Both the position numbers and the translations under genes were made by a program. This document shows positions 1 to 11,279 of a DNA stretch of 64,000 bases, one piece after another. The DNA comes from Lineus longissimus. Taxonomy: Eukaryota; Nemertea; Pilidiophora; Heteronemertea; Lineidae. A model generated the notes under the pieces. It saw only the letters and a list, made by a program, of their open reading frames with translations, had not been told where the DNA came from and made no database searches. The DNA lies in contig NC_088320.1 in NCBI RefSeq assembly GCF_910592395.1, forward strand, positions 8,988,001 to 9,052,000, given 5' to 3'. The number at the start of each line of letters is the position of its first letter. Positions within the stretch are counted from its first letter, which is position 1.

Positions 1-239
1 TTATTTCAGCACCCCGCCCATAAAGCTAACTTGATTGATGTTTCCTAAGCATTTTCCATTCGGCCTGCTAGGATAAATTTTGCACGTGCGCTCAGTGGCT
101 AAACTGTTCAGGCCTGTAATTGGTGGTAATGCACCTTTAGACCATATCCTGCATTTCTCTATGTATTCGTACATGTCCATAGTCGTAACCTCATGGCTAT
201 ACTGTTAGAAGGTTTTTGAGCTTTTGGGCCAGTAACCAC

Positions 240-850
240 TCCAAAAAGAGTGAAATTCACTCCTAAAAGAGTGAAATATATTAACTCTTTTAAGAGTGAA
301 AATTTTCACTCAAAAGGAGTGAAAATCCCATTCTTTCTGAAGAGTGAACATGAATTTTTTCAGAGTGAACCATCACTAGATAAGATGGTAATATCGTTCA
401 TTCTCTTTGAGTGAGTTTCATTCTATATCTAGTGAGTTTCCACTCCATAAGATAACTACTTCTTTCACTCTCTTTGAGTGACCTCTCACTCTATAAAGTG
501 AGATTTCACTCCATAAGATGATTACTCTTTCCACTCTCCTGGAGTGAGTTTTCACTCCATATCTAGTGGGTTTCCACTCCCTCCAACGATCGCTTCTTTA
601 CCTCATTTGGAGCGAGTTTTCACTCTATATCTAGTGGTATCCACTCCAGTAGTTGACCACTCTTTGCACTCTCTTTGAGTGAGTTGTCACTCCATATATA
701 TATATATATAGTGCATGGGTTTCAACTCCATATGACTACAACTTTACACTCTCGGAGTGAATTTTCACTCCATATCAAGTAATTTTCCATTCCAAATGAT
801 GACCATATTCCCCACACTGTGGGAGTGCAGTTTTACTCAATATCTATTCG
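240..850. repeat. Tandem array rich in CACTC/GAGTG dyads
   Basis: Short inverted CACTC and GAGTG words recur throughout. From about 398 they fall into units of roughly 68 bp that begin with a dyad such as CACTCTCTTTGAGTG, near 398, 466, 534, 601, 669 and about 745. Each unit continues with variants of TTTCACTCCATATCTAGTG. A (TA)n run lies near 692-710. The left part (240-370) is denser and less regular. No reading frame is open across it. This is a degenerate minisatellite; its function, if any, is unknown. Confidence 0.75.
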
Positions 851-1602
851 GTTTCTGACTATTTAATTTCAATTCTGCCTGGTGTTCTTTTTTAATCAAC
901 AAGATGAATAATGTCCACATGAAAAAAATGTGACTTTTATGTGACTTATACGCATCTTGAACTAACAAAAACATGAGGCAGAAGCGAAGAACTCAGTAAA
1001 CACAGCAACAATGAGCAGTCGGAAACAGAGCAAGCCTTTATTCATTGGGGAATGAAACAAATGCAAAGCATCGTGGTTGTTAAAAACTTTTACAGAGATC
1101 AAATACTTAGCAACCATTACGGTACACACATCCGTGTCATTGAAAACAGCTGACCACATGCCCATTAAATTTCATCAATCAATCGATCGATCTGACAAGA
1201 TTATTTAAGAATACAATGCAGCTACTGGCTCTGATTAAATGAGCGGATAAAACTAAAAAACCAATCCAGTCACCTTTGTCTTAGGAAATATTCCAAGATC
1301 AGAACAGTGTGAATTCATATCCGAACAAGTTGACTATTTGTCATTTTCATATAAGTTGTCTTAGGCCTGGCTGAATTCTATATCTACCCCATAGACCGAG
1401 ACAAGCTCTATCTTAGAGGCCGACAAGCAAGAATGACTATCAGCTCAGACGCTAATTGTGGCGCCCATGCCTTTGATAATGTGAACACATCTCACTATGA
1501 CACTTTTGACCAATATTTACTGACTACCAACCATGATGCCTAATTAGCAGTTCTTATTATGGTGGCCATGCATTTGATAATATGAACACTTCTCTCTACT
1601 CT
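851..1602. other. No gene seen
   Basis: AT-rich sequence with only short chance reading frames. I see no coding region, RNA gene or clear repeat here. Confidence 0.5.
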
Positions 1603-1790
1603 GGGGCAGCGGTAGCACAGTGGAAGAGAGTCGGCCTAATGGTCTGGAGGTCGCGGGTTCGACTCCCAGCTGAGTAACTGCTTAGTTCCCCTACTGGTCG
1701 AGTTCAAGTGAGCGCCTTCTGGCTGCTCCTTGAAAACCCTGATTGATTTCTGTGGAGACCGGGGTAACGAAGTTGAGGTGGGATTTAAGT
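1603..1790 (+). mobile_element. tRNA-derived SINE (head and part of body)
   Basis: The head carries an A-box-like TAGCACAGTGG at 1613-1623 and a perfect RNA polymerase III B box GGTTCGACTCC at 1656-1666, with tRNA-like spacing. The acceptor and anticodon stems do not pair properly and non-tRNA sequence follows directly. This therefore fits a SINE promoter head better than a working tRNA gene. The right boundary is uncertain. Confidence 0.6.
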
Positions 1791-1829
1791 TGATTTAATT
1801 TACAGATTGATCTGTAATTTCTATGATGA

Positions 1830-2075
1830 ATTGGGGTGGATAGGGCAAGGGTCCCTATCGATTTTGGTCGCGCTCCAAAATTCAATATGGCCACCAATAG
1901 GTCATCTTGGATTTCCCATTCCATATTATAACAGGTATCCCGATTGATCTCTAAATTCTATGCTTTAATAGGGTGGATTGGGGGAGGTTCCCTATCGATT
2001 TTGGTCGCGCTCCGAAATTCAATTTGGCCAGCAAGAGGCCATCTTTCCTTTACACCCCATAACTTCAAAACCAGT
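1830..2075 (-). repeat. Two units of the 140-bp satellite family, inverted
   Basis: Two units carry TCCCTATCGATTTTGG at about 1852 and 1990, a spacing of 138 bp. Each is followed by a GCGCTCC word, AAAATTCAATATGGCC-like sequence and GGCCATC or GGTCATC. This is the reverse complement of the unit in the 42.3-44.6 kb array (CGATAGGGAACC and GGCCATATTGG words), and the period is the same. It is a small satellite outpost about 40 kb from the main array. Confidence 0.7.
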
Positions 2076-2474
2076 TTAGTGACAGGCCTGTGGACACAGG
2101 TGTCCACGGAGCGGGGCATACATTGCGATTCGCCTCGATCGCGTTATATGTAGTTATTATTACTCTACGACACTTTGACCAATTTACTTGCTAATACTTT
2201 GACCAATAGGCCATGATCACATTATGTTGTTTCCTCAGCCGGCAGCCACAATATCCTCAGAGCTCCTCGCTAACGTGATGCCCTGAACGAACACAATCAC
2301 TTGGGACTCAAATCTGCATTTAGGGAGAAATTTGTAGATTTAAACAACACATAGGCTTTCAGCTGCTAACTCATGGTGGCCATTTTTTGCAAATATATTT
2401 TCTTAAATATATAATAATATAATATTTTTTCTTTAATATATTTTCGATATTGTATTCTAGTTAGTCAGAATTAG

Positions 2475-3511
2475 GAACGAACTCAATTCCTGCTCTTAGA
2501 AGTATCCTTGAATTTCCTCTTTTTGATAATCTTCAAGTTTATAGACGATAGAATGAGTGAAGATGATCTGCTTGATTTGGAATACTTCCTCAGTGAAGTT
2601 TGGAAGGTAACCTTTACCGAAAATAGACTTGTGCTTTGAAATTCTTACACTGTCACCTACTTTGTACTTTGGATCAGCGAAGGTTTCTTTGAGGTGAAGA
2701 CCTTAAAGGTTGTACCATACCGCTCCTTCGATTTCAATCTTTCTAGCATCTACTGGTTTCATACCTATTGATGAGTGAAATGAGTTGTTGTAGCCACTGA
2801 CCAAGTCATCTAACAGGTCCTTACGACCTTGAGAGCTTTCCTCGAATACATCAATCCACTTGTCGGTCTCCTTAGCAGTGAAATACTTCCGCATTTTATC
2901 CGTTAACCTCCGTTGAACCTTTCTACTACTGCTGCCTTCTTACATGAAAATGTAGAGAACCATTCTATGTTGTTTTCTGTTAAGAGATCCTTGAGGTTTT
3001 TGTTGTAGAATTCAGTTCAATCATCGAATTGAATCTTTTCTGGTATCGCTTCTCTGAAAATCACTTTTAAAATGCGTCTCTTATTTCTTCTCCTCTGATA
3101 ATCATCACTGCCAGAGCCAAAGCGTAGCGACTGAATGAATCTATTACTGTCAATAGGTATCTGTATCCTTTAGTTTTACTCTCAAACTACTGCATGTCAA
3201 CCAGGTCGGCTTGCCATTATTGGTCGATGTAAGATACCATTGTCTTTCTAAAAGTGAATTTCTTAATAGCTGGTTTGTGTAGTTGGTAGGTTGGCAGGGT
3301 GTCTAGAAATTCTTTCACTTCTTTGTACTTCATAAGTCTCTAGTCTTCCTTTACCTGTTTCCACATATTACTCAATGAACTGTAAGATACATGACTTTTA
3401 GGGTTGTAGTACAAATCTCTCAGATACTGTGCGAACTCTGTTTCAGTTCGAACTCCGTTTTCTGGACTTTGTCCGTCAGTACTTAGTCCGGTTTGATCTT
3501 TTGAAATCATT
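2475..3511 (-). pseudogene. Polinton integrase, copy 1 (broken)
   Basis: This is a retrovirus-type DDE integrase that would insert the Polinton DNA. On the minus strand the N-terminal part (from an ATG at 3511) and core (about 3240-3000) contain KTMVSYIDQ, QADLVD and TVIDSFSRY, the core words also seen in copy 2. They are followed by YNNSFHSSIGMKP near 2740-2790 and a C-terminal SH3-like stretch with VGDSVRISKHKSIFGKGY near 2600-2670. Several stop codons and frame changes interrupt it. The C-terminal chromodomain seen in copy 2 is not preserved. A 63-codon open stretch (2703-2894) is only a piece of this gene. Confidence 0.75.
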
Positions 3512-3549
3512 TCTATTTAAATGTATTCAAAAGGCAAACAAAGTTTGAA
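3512..3549. promoter_or_regulatory. Short divergent promoter region between INT and ATPase
   Basis: Only 38 bp separate the integrase ATG (minus, 3511) from the likely ATPase ATG (plus, 3550). The gap is A/T-rich and includes ATTTAAAT. Both genes presumably use signals inside it. This is inference from gene arrangement; no defined motif was identified. Confidence 0.35.
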
Positions 3550-4185
3550 ATGCAAACAAAGCTTGAAGAACTACTTGTTTACGGACCACATGAAATGCTC
3601 ATCTCTGGGGTGACAAATTGCGGTAAGACACATTTTGCTCTTGACCTCTTTGAAAAGGGATATCGTAACAAGTTCAATAGCATAGTCATTTTCTGTCCAA
3701 CATATTTCAACAATAAGACATAGGACAGGAAATGGATTTACACAGATAAAAATGTCTACATAGTTAATCCAGAAGCTGTGTCAAGTGACTTGGACCTTGT
3801 GCTTAAATTTGCTACTGTAGCATTCACAGGATCAAAAATATGTTATTCGTTATCGATGATTGTGCTGACTTGAGAGACACAAGGAAGAAGGTATCAGAGT
3901 TATGTAATTTAGCCTTTTACTGTAGGCGCTATTATCTGTCTGTCTGGTTGTTCAGAAGTACAATTCAGTTGACAAGGACTTCGGGGAGAACATCAGGATT
4001 TTAGTCCTGTTTTATAACAAGGATGAGTAGGCAATGAAAGATGCCTTAGACGAAAATAGTGTTATTCCTAAAGTCAAGAGGCAGTATTACATGGAAGAAC
4101 TTAAGGTAAACAAGGGATCAAAACTAATCATCAGGTTGCAAACCCCTTTGGCTTTATTCATGTTTAATCGAGCAAAGCTCTCTTG
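3550..4185 (+). pseudogene. Polinton packaging ATPase, copy 1 (broken)
   Basis: An FtsK/HerA-type ATPase of the A32-like DNA-packaging family, which would pump element DNA into a virion. The Walker A motif GVTNCGKT lies near 3608-3631, followed by the family stretch IVIFCPTYFNN. A TAG stop interrupts it at 3721-3723, and frame changes occur near 3835 and 4030. The C-terminal part (about 3985-4150) still aligns with copy 2, including KDALDENSV. The start was chosen because the frame is open from 3550 to Walker A. It faces gene F tail to tail. Confidence 0.75.
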
Positions 4186-4214
4186 ACGAATTCATAGTCG
4201 ATCTACCCCATAAA

Positions 4215-4578
4215 CTAGTAAACCCCTAACCCTACACCACTCATTCCTAGGATTACCAGAGGTATTCGTAGTTCTTCATTTCATCACTTGGCTGGTATTA
4301 GTCACTTAATTGAGGTTGTTTAGGAATTGTTACTGAGTTATGTGGGTTTAACTGATTGTACAAGTGCGGTGTCAGCATTGTTTAAATCTGCAGCAACACT
4401 GTTCTTTCTCTTCAATTCAAGGTTAACGAAGTCTATAGTGGTTTTTCTGTGGTCATCCGATTCTGTTGAGGCCTTCTGTAATTCTTCTTGTGCTTTATGA
4501 TTTAAAAAGGAAACTAGACACAGTGAATGCCAATGCAATGACCGCAGCACCTCCAAGCATCATAGCAACGCCAGCCAT
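4215..4578 (-). pseudogene. Polinton protein F, copy 1 (membrane-anchored coiled coil, broken)
   Basis: This is the counterpart of the gene at 22260-22680. The ATG at 4578 lies in the context AATTAAATG. A hydrophobic N-terminus is followed by a charged helical part (EELQKAS, DFVNLELKRKN). The C-terminal end (about 4215-4330) is full of stops but keeps weak similarity to copy 2. The role is unknown; such proteins recur in Polintons. At least one frame change and several stops are present. Confidence 0.6.
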
Positions 4579-4665
4579 TTAATTAGCTTGATTATAGAGC
4601 TTTGCTCTTGTGACTTCGTCATGTTCTGTATTAGTTCAGTAAAGTCTTTATTAACAATTGGTATC

Positions 4666-5412
4666 TTACATCAAAACCATTAAGATCGACAATGTTATCG
4701 TTTTCATCGTAAATCTTATCTCTATTTTATTGAATCTTGATTTACATGGTATCTGTATTGGTTTATCAAATGTGTTTGTAATAGTATCTCCAATGTAAGC
4801 TTTCTTTATCGGCCTAATGGCCAGAACATCTGCCAGTTCACCGTTACTAAGTACTTTATTAGTGTTAAGTCGGACTCTGACTTCGTCAAGAGAGCAAAGC
4901 TCGAGTTTCTTGTTACGAAGTCCTGCTCCTGTGACGGAGTCATGCTCTCTTGACGATGCCAATATCATTAATTGTTGATATGTTTGACATGGTTTCTGTT
5001 CTATCACATCAAAAACATTTTTATGTTGATTAACATGATACTTAATGAAGGTATCAGGGTATTTGAAATTACCCATTCCAGCATCCCAATCTGCATTAAA
5101 CATTGGAGGCATTATGTTCTCATGAACTTGCATCAGGAAGAAATTAATTTTCGAATTATTGATTAATAACCTGGATCGGTCGGGGTTGTAATCCGGTACA
5201 CTCCAGGAAGTCCACCCTTCATTACTTTCGAACACTAAGAAATCCTGTTCGTCTTTTAGACGAAACTCACTTAATAACGCTCCTAGTTTTTCCTTATTTA
5301 TGTTATTGTTAGTTTTATTGAAAATGGTTTCAGCAAGAATGGGGATCTCTAGGTTTTTCATTATTTTACATATTTGATAGTAAACATGAAATCTGTAAAA
5401 TGACCTTATCAT
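4666..5412 (-). CDS. Polinton conserved protein E, copy 1
   Basis: A 248-codon open frame between gene F and a tiny upstream ORF. I do not know its function; its place in the virion-gene block suggests a structural or assembly role. The protein is charged and largely soluble, with no clear signal or membrane segment apart from a hydrophobic, probably frameshifted, C-terminal tail. A more natural start than the first Met may be the internal MKNLEIP. The last about 15 residues diverge, and another frame in this region (FDVRYQLLIK) matches the end of the copy 2 gene. A frameshift near 4705 is therefore likely. A palindromic insert sits in frame at 4881-4957. It overlaps the upstream ORF by ATGA. 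Confidence 0.55.
   Translation of the reverse strand: MIRSFYRFHVYYQICKIMKNLEIPILAETIFNKTNNNINKEKLGALLSEFRLKDEQDFLVFESNEGWTSWSVPDYNPDRSRLLINNSKINFFLMQVHENIMPPMFNADWDAGMGNFKYPDTFIKYHVNQHKNVFDVIEQKPCQTYQQLMILASSREHDSVTGAGLRNKKLELCSLDEVRVRLNTNKVLSNGELADVLAIRPIKKAYIGDTITNTFDKPIQIPCKSRFNKIEIRFTMKTITLSILMVLM
4881..4957. repeat. Small palindromic insertion inside gene E
   Basis: The segment begins GTCAAGAGAGCA (from about 4885) and ends TGCTCTCTTGAC (to about 4954), which are exact reverse complements. GAGCAAAGCTC lies at 4892-4902. The same 11-mer recurs at 4170-4180 and, reversed, at 4597-4607. Each is next to a TTGACGAA or TGACTTCGTCA word. Gene E stays open across the segment, so it adds about 25 codons in frame. 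Confidence 0.6.
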
Positions 5413-5480
5413 TGTATCACTATTGTTAAATGATCTTTAACTGAAATCCCACACTTAGTTGTTGCAAACCATACAGCCAT
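5409..5480 (-). CDS. Tiny ORF (23 codons) upstream of gene E
   Basis: The frame from ATG at 5480 to TGA at 5409-5411 encodes a 23-residue peptide beginning MAVWFATT. Its stop overlaps the first ATG of gene E in an ATGA junction. It may be the tail of a broken upstream gene rather than a real protein. No similarity is recognised. Confidence 0.2.
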   Translation of the reverse strand: MAVWFATTKCGISVKDHLTIVIQ

Positions 5481-5560
5481 GTTAAATTGATTCTGGTAAA
5501 ACGATAGTGGGGTTTTCAGCAGTCTTAGACATTCGTTTTTATTTTTCTTAACTTAATAAC

Positions 5561-7249
5561 ACAGGGGTTACTTTATTCTCGGTTTTAAACGACCAGTTCA
5601 GGAGCCCCTTTTCAACAATGAGGCGGTCATAATTTAGCATTGCTACAACGCTCAGGCCAATCCGGAGCATAGGCCGCAGTGTGTAATCTTATCTTTGCCG
5701 TTTATTGAAAAAGATATTACTAGTGATGTCGTTGCTGAACTAGTCAATCCAGACAGAATTCGCGCTTGAAGACATGCCTCCATTCATGAATATGGCTATG
5801 CAGTATTATATTTGTCGATTGGGGCATGACTAATGGAGAATATAGTATGTTAGATTATTTTACAGTGAAAAACCTATTAGGGGTAACATAAACATCAGAG
5901 TTAAAGACATCATAAAACATATGCTTATTTTGTATTGCTATAGGATAATAAATCATTTATTTAGTGTTGAACCCCTTGTTTAGTATTTAACACCACTACT
6001 AGTGACACACCCTTATCCTTGTAAAGAGAAAAGTGGTAATACTAGTAATGTCCTTTTTCCTAAATTTAGCTGGAAAACGAATGTTTTCTATGCCTGTTTT
6101 AAGAATAGTCATGGATTGTCATACCCTCTCTTTCCCTTTACTGATAAGTATTGACAAAAATAACATATATCATTCCGACAGTCTAATCTTAGAATTCTTC
6201 TATTGTACGAAACATACATTGAGTTTGGCACGGATGAACATGTGTGTCTTTTTTGCATATCAAATATACTTAGTAATGCGGTAATACAGTGTTGATGAAA
6301 CTTAATCGATGGATAGGTTTCTTAAAACATCTTGGCAATGTTTCCCAAATTATAATTTCAAACATGTCAAAGGTCCTTTACCCTTATTCTGAGTAGATAG
6401 GGTCTTGATAACTCGACCAAGACCATTCTGGTTTATGATAAATACTACAGGCCTATACTCCACATTAATTTGCAATAACGTGCCGGCTGTGTACGTCCCG
6501 CTTCGATTTATTTGCTAAAAAGGTGACTCTGTACCTGATCATCAAGCTAAGCTCCCCCAGAATAGATTGGGAAACTCTGACACGTCATCATATGGCAACT
6601 CATTCATCTTTGATGTACCCACAATAAATGTCAACCATGTCAAGTGGCCAAAATTTAATCAACACTTTAGCCTACTTTGATCCTTCCTATGAAGAGAGAT
6701 TCCTTCTCGCTATTCGAGACATGCGAGTCATGTTAAGCACTTTATTGCTCTTTTCAATGACGGGAAGTTGATATTTCTGTAAAATGATAACGTTTTCTGG
6801 CAAACGGACGGAGATTAGTGATGATGTCACTGTCGTTAGCTTTATAATCGACAACATCGTTGAGCGGTTTGATTTGACGCAAAAGTAAACATGGGGACAT
6901 TCTTTCTATGCTCGGTATGCAGTGTGAAACGTTTTCCTTTCTGATTTTATCATGTGCATAGCTTGTTTCGACAGCTCCTTTTGACCCCATACTACCGTTT
7001 CTGGTCAAATACAACATTCATTTTTATTTGTACGCGATATCGCCCATCCACTGCTAATTTTGGTTGTCGTATTCGCCGTTTATCTGGCAAATGGAAGGGG
7101 TTACGGGGAATTATCTAGTACACAAAATACATAAGCGAGCCGAAAAATTAACATGTCCCCTTAATTCAGAGATTTTGTCACATTGTGCAGTTTAATGAGT
7201 TAGTTTCGCTAAATTTCACTAGACTACACTACACACAACCAAATAAGGG
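5561..7249. other. No gene seen
   Basis: AT-rich sequence with short chance frames only (for example 6033-6284 plus and 6754-7017 minus). Their translations show no recognisable domain. A TATAGGATAAT word near 5940 weakly resembles the inverted repeat at 33.1 kb. Nothing else stands out. Confidence 0.4.
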
Positions 7250-7640
7250 CACTGGTAAATCTGTTTCTGTTCATCTTCTTCTTCAGTGCTCACTCTGTTC
7301 TGGTGATTTTCTCCAGGGAGTATTCCTCCTCCAAGGCGGGATGAGCGTTTATGTGTGACACTGCGGCAATGCGCCAATTGGGTTTATTGGCCTATTGAAT
7401 CCGATATCGGCGAGAGGTTGAGTCGATCCACGCAAGCTACTCATGTTACTCACAAGTTGGGGTCTATAACCTGCCCTGGCATAGACACCAGGTACAAGGC
7501 ACCTCGGTTTTAAGTCTCATTCGAAGGTCTGGAATTTTAGTTCCCTGAAAGACACGTCGGTTCATCCAGAGATACAATCATGGGTTCTCCCCGGGATCGA
7601 ACGTGGGCCCTTTTGCGTGGTAGCCAGCAGTGTCACTGTC
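7250..7640 (-). mobile_element. Possible SINE, minus strand
   Basis: On the minus strand CGTTCGATCCC (7593-7603) matches a polymerase III B box at 10 of 11 positions. It is followed by several hundred bases of ordinary-looking repeat body. The A box is poor. I call it a SINE candidate only because of the B box and the absence of coding potential. Confidence 0.3.
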
Positions 7641-7827
7641 AACCAAAATATAGGCTATGAAGCTGCCTGGTTTAGTAAAGTCATCATATTACCACACCTG
7701 AACGATCACATTGGTCATTGGCAATCAATTTTATTTACAGCTTTGTGTGATGGGTTAACTGTCCTGTTTACACAGAAATTGTGGTACTTACTGTTATTTC
7801 TACAAGTCTTAATTTTACGAAAGCCAA

Positions 7828-8072
7828 GAAAGCTTATTTCGAGATTCGAAATTCGAAATTCAAAACTCGACTTCGAAATTCAAAACTTGATTTTAAAATT
7901 CAAAACTTGAAATTGACCAATGACCAATGTATTTTTGTATGTAATTTAAAGAAAGCTTATTTCGAGATTCGAAATTCGAAATTCAAAACTAGACTTCGAA
8001 ATTCAAAACTTGATTTCAAAATTCAAAACTTGAAATTGACCAATGACCAATGTATTTTTGTATGTAATTTTG
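7828..8072 (+). repeat. Two-copy 123-bp tandem repeat rich in TTCGAAATTC
   Basis: GAAAGCTTATTTCGAGATTC begins units at 7828 and 7951. Within each unit, short ATTCGAAATTC and AAAACTTGA words repeat, and the unit ends with GACCAATGACCAATG. The reverse complement of this family reappears at 11280-11365. Open frames across it are by-products of the absence of stops in the repeat. Confidence 0.75.
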
Positions 8073-11000
8073 TTATTATTGTATGTTACTATGTGCACTA
8101 TGTAGATGCCCACATGCAGCAGCAGTGCTGCAGGTACATTGTAACGATATCACAGTCTTACGAAGTGTGCTGTTGGTGATATCAGCAGTGTCTGGTGATA
8201 TATGTATACGGCCTGTGCTACTCTATACCGGTGCGGCTTGGCATATTTTCTTTCGTTACGAGGGTGACTGTAGGAAGGAGCTTGAAATAAGAGGAAATAA
8301 GACTGGGTCTTCCTGCAACTGATGTACACATTTAGGGGACTGGGTCGTGTTCAGTCAGTTGGCCGCGCCCCCATTTCCGCGTAATTCTCCCTGCGCTATG
8401 ACGTCACTGCATATCATTACGAGCTCATTATCGCATACATTTAGGCGTGAAAAATATGAAGTCGGAAATCGATCCTAAACTTGTCAAAATCTTTCTGAAT
8501 GACATGTAAACGGAACATATTATTCTGGATGAAACATTAATTAGTAGTTTCATTAAGAAAAAAGTGTAAAAAGTCCTGAGGTTTGCTGTTTACGTGACTT
8601 TGAACAGCGGTCGTCGCCCGAAAATTTGCAATTTTTTCACGTAATTTTGTTGAATAAATGCACCTAACTCATCAAAAACATCGCGCGTGCTCAAAAGTAA
8701 TGACTGATATTTATTGTTATATGTATCGTTGACTGAATAACACAATAGTAAAAATGATTATTTCTGTCGCACGGCTGGAAAATACGTTTAAGTTGCCTCC
8801 GATTTTTGTCAGAAAATGTTGCAGCCGGATTTAGGTTCCGACCACTACCGAAGTTGAGCCGAAGAGGCCCGAACACTAGGATCGCCACCATCGCTACAAA
8901 ACGTGTTCTAGAATACTGATTTTGAAAACTTGTCCAATAGCCCATCCTGCCGTCCCATCCCTCCTTTCATGAGACCACCATTGCCAAAATTTAATGACAA
9001 AATGATGCAAAGAAGAAACTTAACATTAAAGATAACGAATCCTCTCTTCTGCATCTTGAAACTCTTTAACAGTGAAACGCTAACATTGAAACAAGAACAC
9101 CAATAACAAACAGACAGTCAATTGTTGAAGGGTGTAAAACACAATGCCAAATTCAAATTCTTGCAAGTGGTGCTGTTGAACTTTTCAAGTGGAAGGAATC
9201 AAACTTATTTTCATTCGTGACGTTATTTGCTAATGATTGTTTACACCATTCAACAGCTTGACATGTTCATCAAACCCGATTGACTGGAGAAGTGAAAGTA
9301 TTAGCTGAAAGATAAAGCATATTTTTCCTGAATGACAACAGCATGGATGTACAATTACAACAGTCAAATTGATGACAAACTTCAAGTTAAACCAATCACA
9401 ATCTTGCAGGAAGATGTCCTGTAATAGGTTAAGTTTACACCTTTAACACTGGCATTGGTCATGCTGCTCAAACTACATTATGTCCATTCTTTATCAGCTT
9501 TTTGGTATTATCTTTTACTGATACAGCAACTCTAAAAATGAGATGATGGCAAGATCTGTGCGCGATGTCTGGCACAAAATAACTCTTGTGGGGGTACTGA
9601 TGAGGCTATTCCCGGCTTTATAAGCATCATTGATGGCTTGGAAGCCCGTTCAGACCCAGGTCAGGGTCAGGGAAAATAAACTATCCATCCAAAGGTCGTC
9701 CAAAATTACCAGACAATGCCTATTATTGAGCCATGTCACCTGGTAGGCCCTGGTGTTTTGGACCGTGAAGATCCACATTGTAATGTGTATATGATTTCTT
9801 TTCCTGAACTATGGCAGCCTTTTACAGGCAAATCTGGCAAAAAAGTGCCTAAACATAGGCAACTAAAATTACCAAACAAACAAAAGATATATCATTATGA
9901 GAAAGTTTATTTTCACAGAGGATATACAGAGAAATTTCTGAAGAATCAGCCGGATTGCCCAACAGTAGTAGTAGACATCTCAGTCACCTGGATCTTTTCG
10001 GAAGTGAAGCATCATGGCTCATGCTTTACTGTTTGAGCACATCCACACAAATCGATAGTATTCCTGGTCAATATCAATGACGATATGGTGGAACACATGA
10101 CATACCTCCAGTCTCATAACATAACATAACACTCACTCAGTCACTGTCGCTCCGACATTTCTGACGACTGTTCTACCAGTAGCTTTATCAAAAGGCTCAA
10201 AATCATCTGGTCATTTGGCCACAAGTTGTAGAAATTATAGTCAGACTAAGCATATTCATCAACAGAACTCAAACAGGCTACCATCATGCCATTCTCACTT
10301 TTAACCTAAATTTTTTTGAGACACGCTGTGCATTAAAATATTTTTACAATATCGCGTCGTGCACGCAATTGCCGCGAAAAACGGCTTGATTAACATCACG
10401 TGATCCAAAACGTCATAAATATTAATGAGATTACTTCGAAAAATCACCAAATTAAGTGCCAAAAAAGAAATATTTAGGAAACCGGGTGCTCAAATGTTTT
10501 AAAAGATATGAATTCATTTAGGATTGGTCAACCACTTCGCAAAAATCAATTTACCAAATATCGCCGCAAAGCTGGAAAATATCTTTGAGTGAGGTATGTT
10601 CAGCGAAGATTGCGAAAATATCATCTTTCGAAAAATTGATCAAACTCGGTTGATTTTGCTTGGAATTTGATGAAATAAACACCAATTTTTTCTTACAATA
10701 ACTAACAATTTCGCCATCTTTGATCAATCGCTCTCCCCGAAAAGTCGTGCATGCTACAGAGGTTTTAGTCTCTGCCACAAATATGGCGCGAGTTAGTATC
10801 AACTTTTTACCGATAGGTGACAGTAGCAGCGCAACGCAGAGAGAAACGCTCTTTTGGCGCTGCGAACGGGGCGCGGCCAACTGACTGTACTGTGAGATAG
10901 GAGAGATCCTTATTGGCGATTTAGTGCACCTTAATTTCGCCAAGCTGGCTGCTGCTTATACATGCTTCCCGAAATTGGTGGCTTGCATTGGAACTAACTT

Positions 11001-11279
11001 TTCCCCCCTTGTCCGTCATTAAAGGCATTCAAGTGTGTTGGTCAACCATGACTATTTCCTTTGTCCCTCCACCATAAGGCCTGGTTTCCCTTATGACATC
11101 ACTATTTCGGACACTCAGCGCCCCATTTCTGGAAAGGTGTAAAGATTCCCTTTAATGTGAATCAGGTTTAATCATTTGTAAGCCCAAGGCCCAGGGCATT
11201 CAACACATACATGATGAGTTACTAAGGCGGCGGAAGTGATATGATTCGCCAGCCAATTAATTCTTGCGCTGTAAGACGG
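8073..11279. other. No recognised gene
   Basis: This stretch holds several open frames (8691-8945 minus, 9716-10036 plus, 10551-10943 minus). None shows a domain or gene context that I can name. An 18-bp inverted pair, GTCAGTTGGCCGCGCCCC at 8354-8371 and its complement at 10868-10885, brackets about 2.5 kb. It may mark a decayed element. Confidence 0.4.

Larger units (their letters stand above)
2475..5560. mobile_element. Polinton/Maverick fragment, copy 1
   Basis: A decayed block with integrase (minus), packaging ATPase (plus) and two further genes (minus). The order and orientations match 19.6-22.7 kb in copy 2. DNA polymerase B, protease and capsid genes are not visible here, and no terminal inverted repeats were found. 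It is probably a truncated, inactive copy. Confidence 0.75.

Noticed and set aside
1603-1676. A functional tRNA gene
   Set aside because: A and B boxes are good, but acceptor and anticodon stems do not pair and no terminator T-run follows in place. A SINE head is more likely.
7617-8179. Overlapping ORFs with FEIRNSKFKTRLRNSKLDFK repeats as a repeat protein gene
   Set aside because: The peptide repeat comes from a 123-bp DNA duplication with iterated TTCGAA words. There is no start context or flanking coding signal.
9716-10036. 106-codon ORF as a host exon
   Set aside because: There is no domain, no supporting splice sites and no neighbouring exons. Left unassigned.
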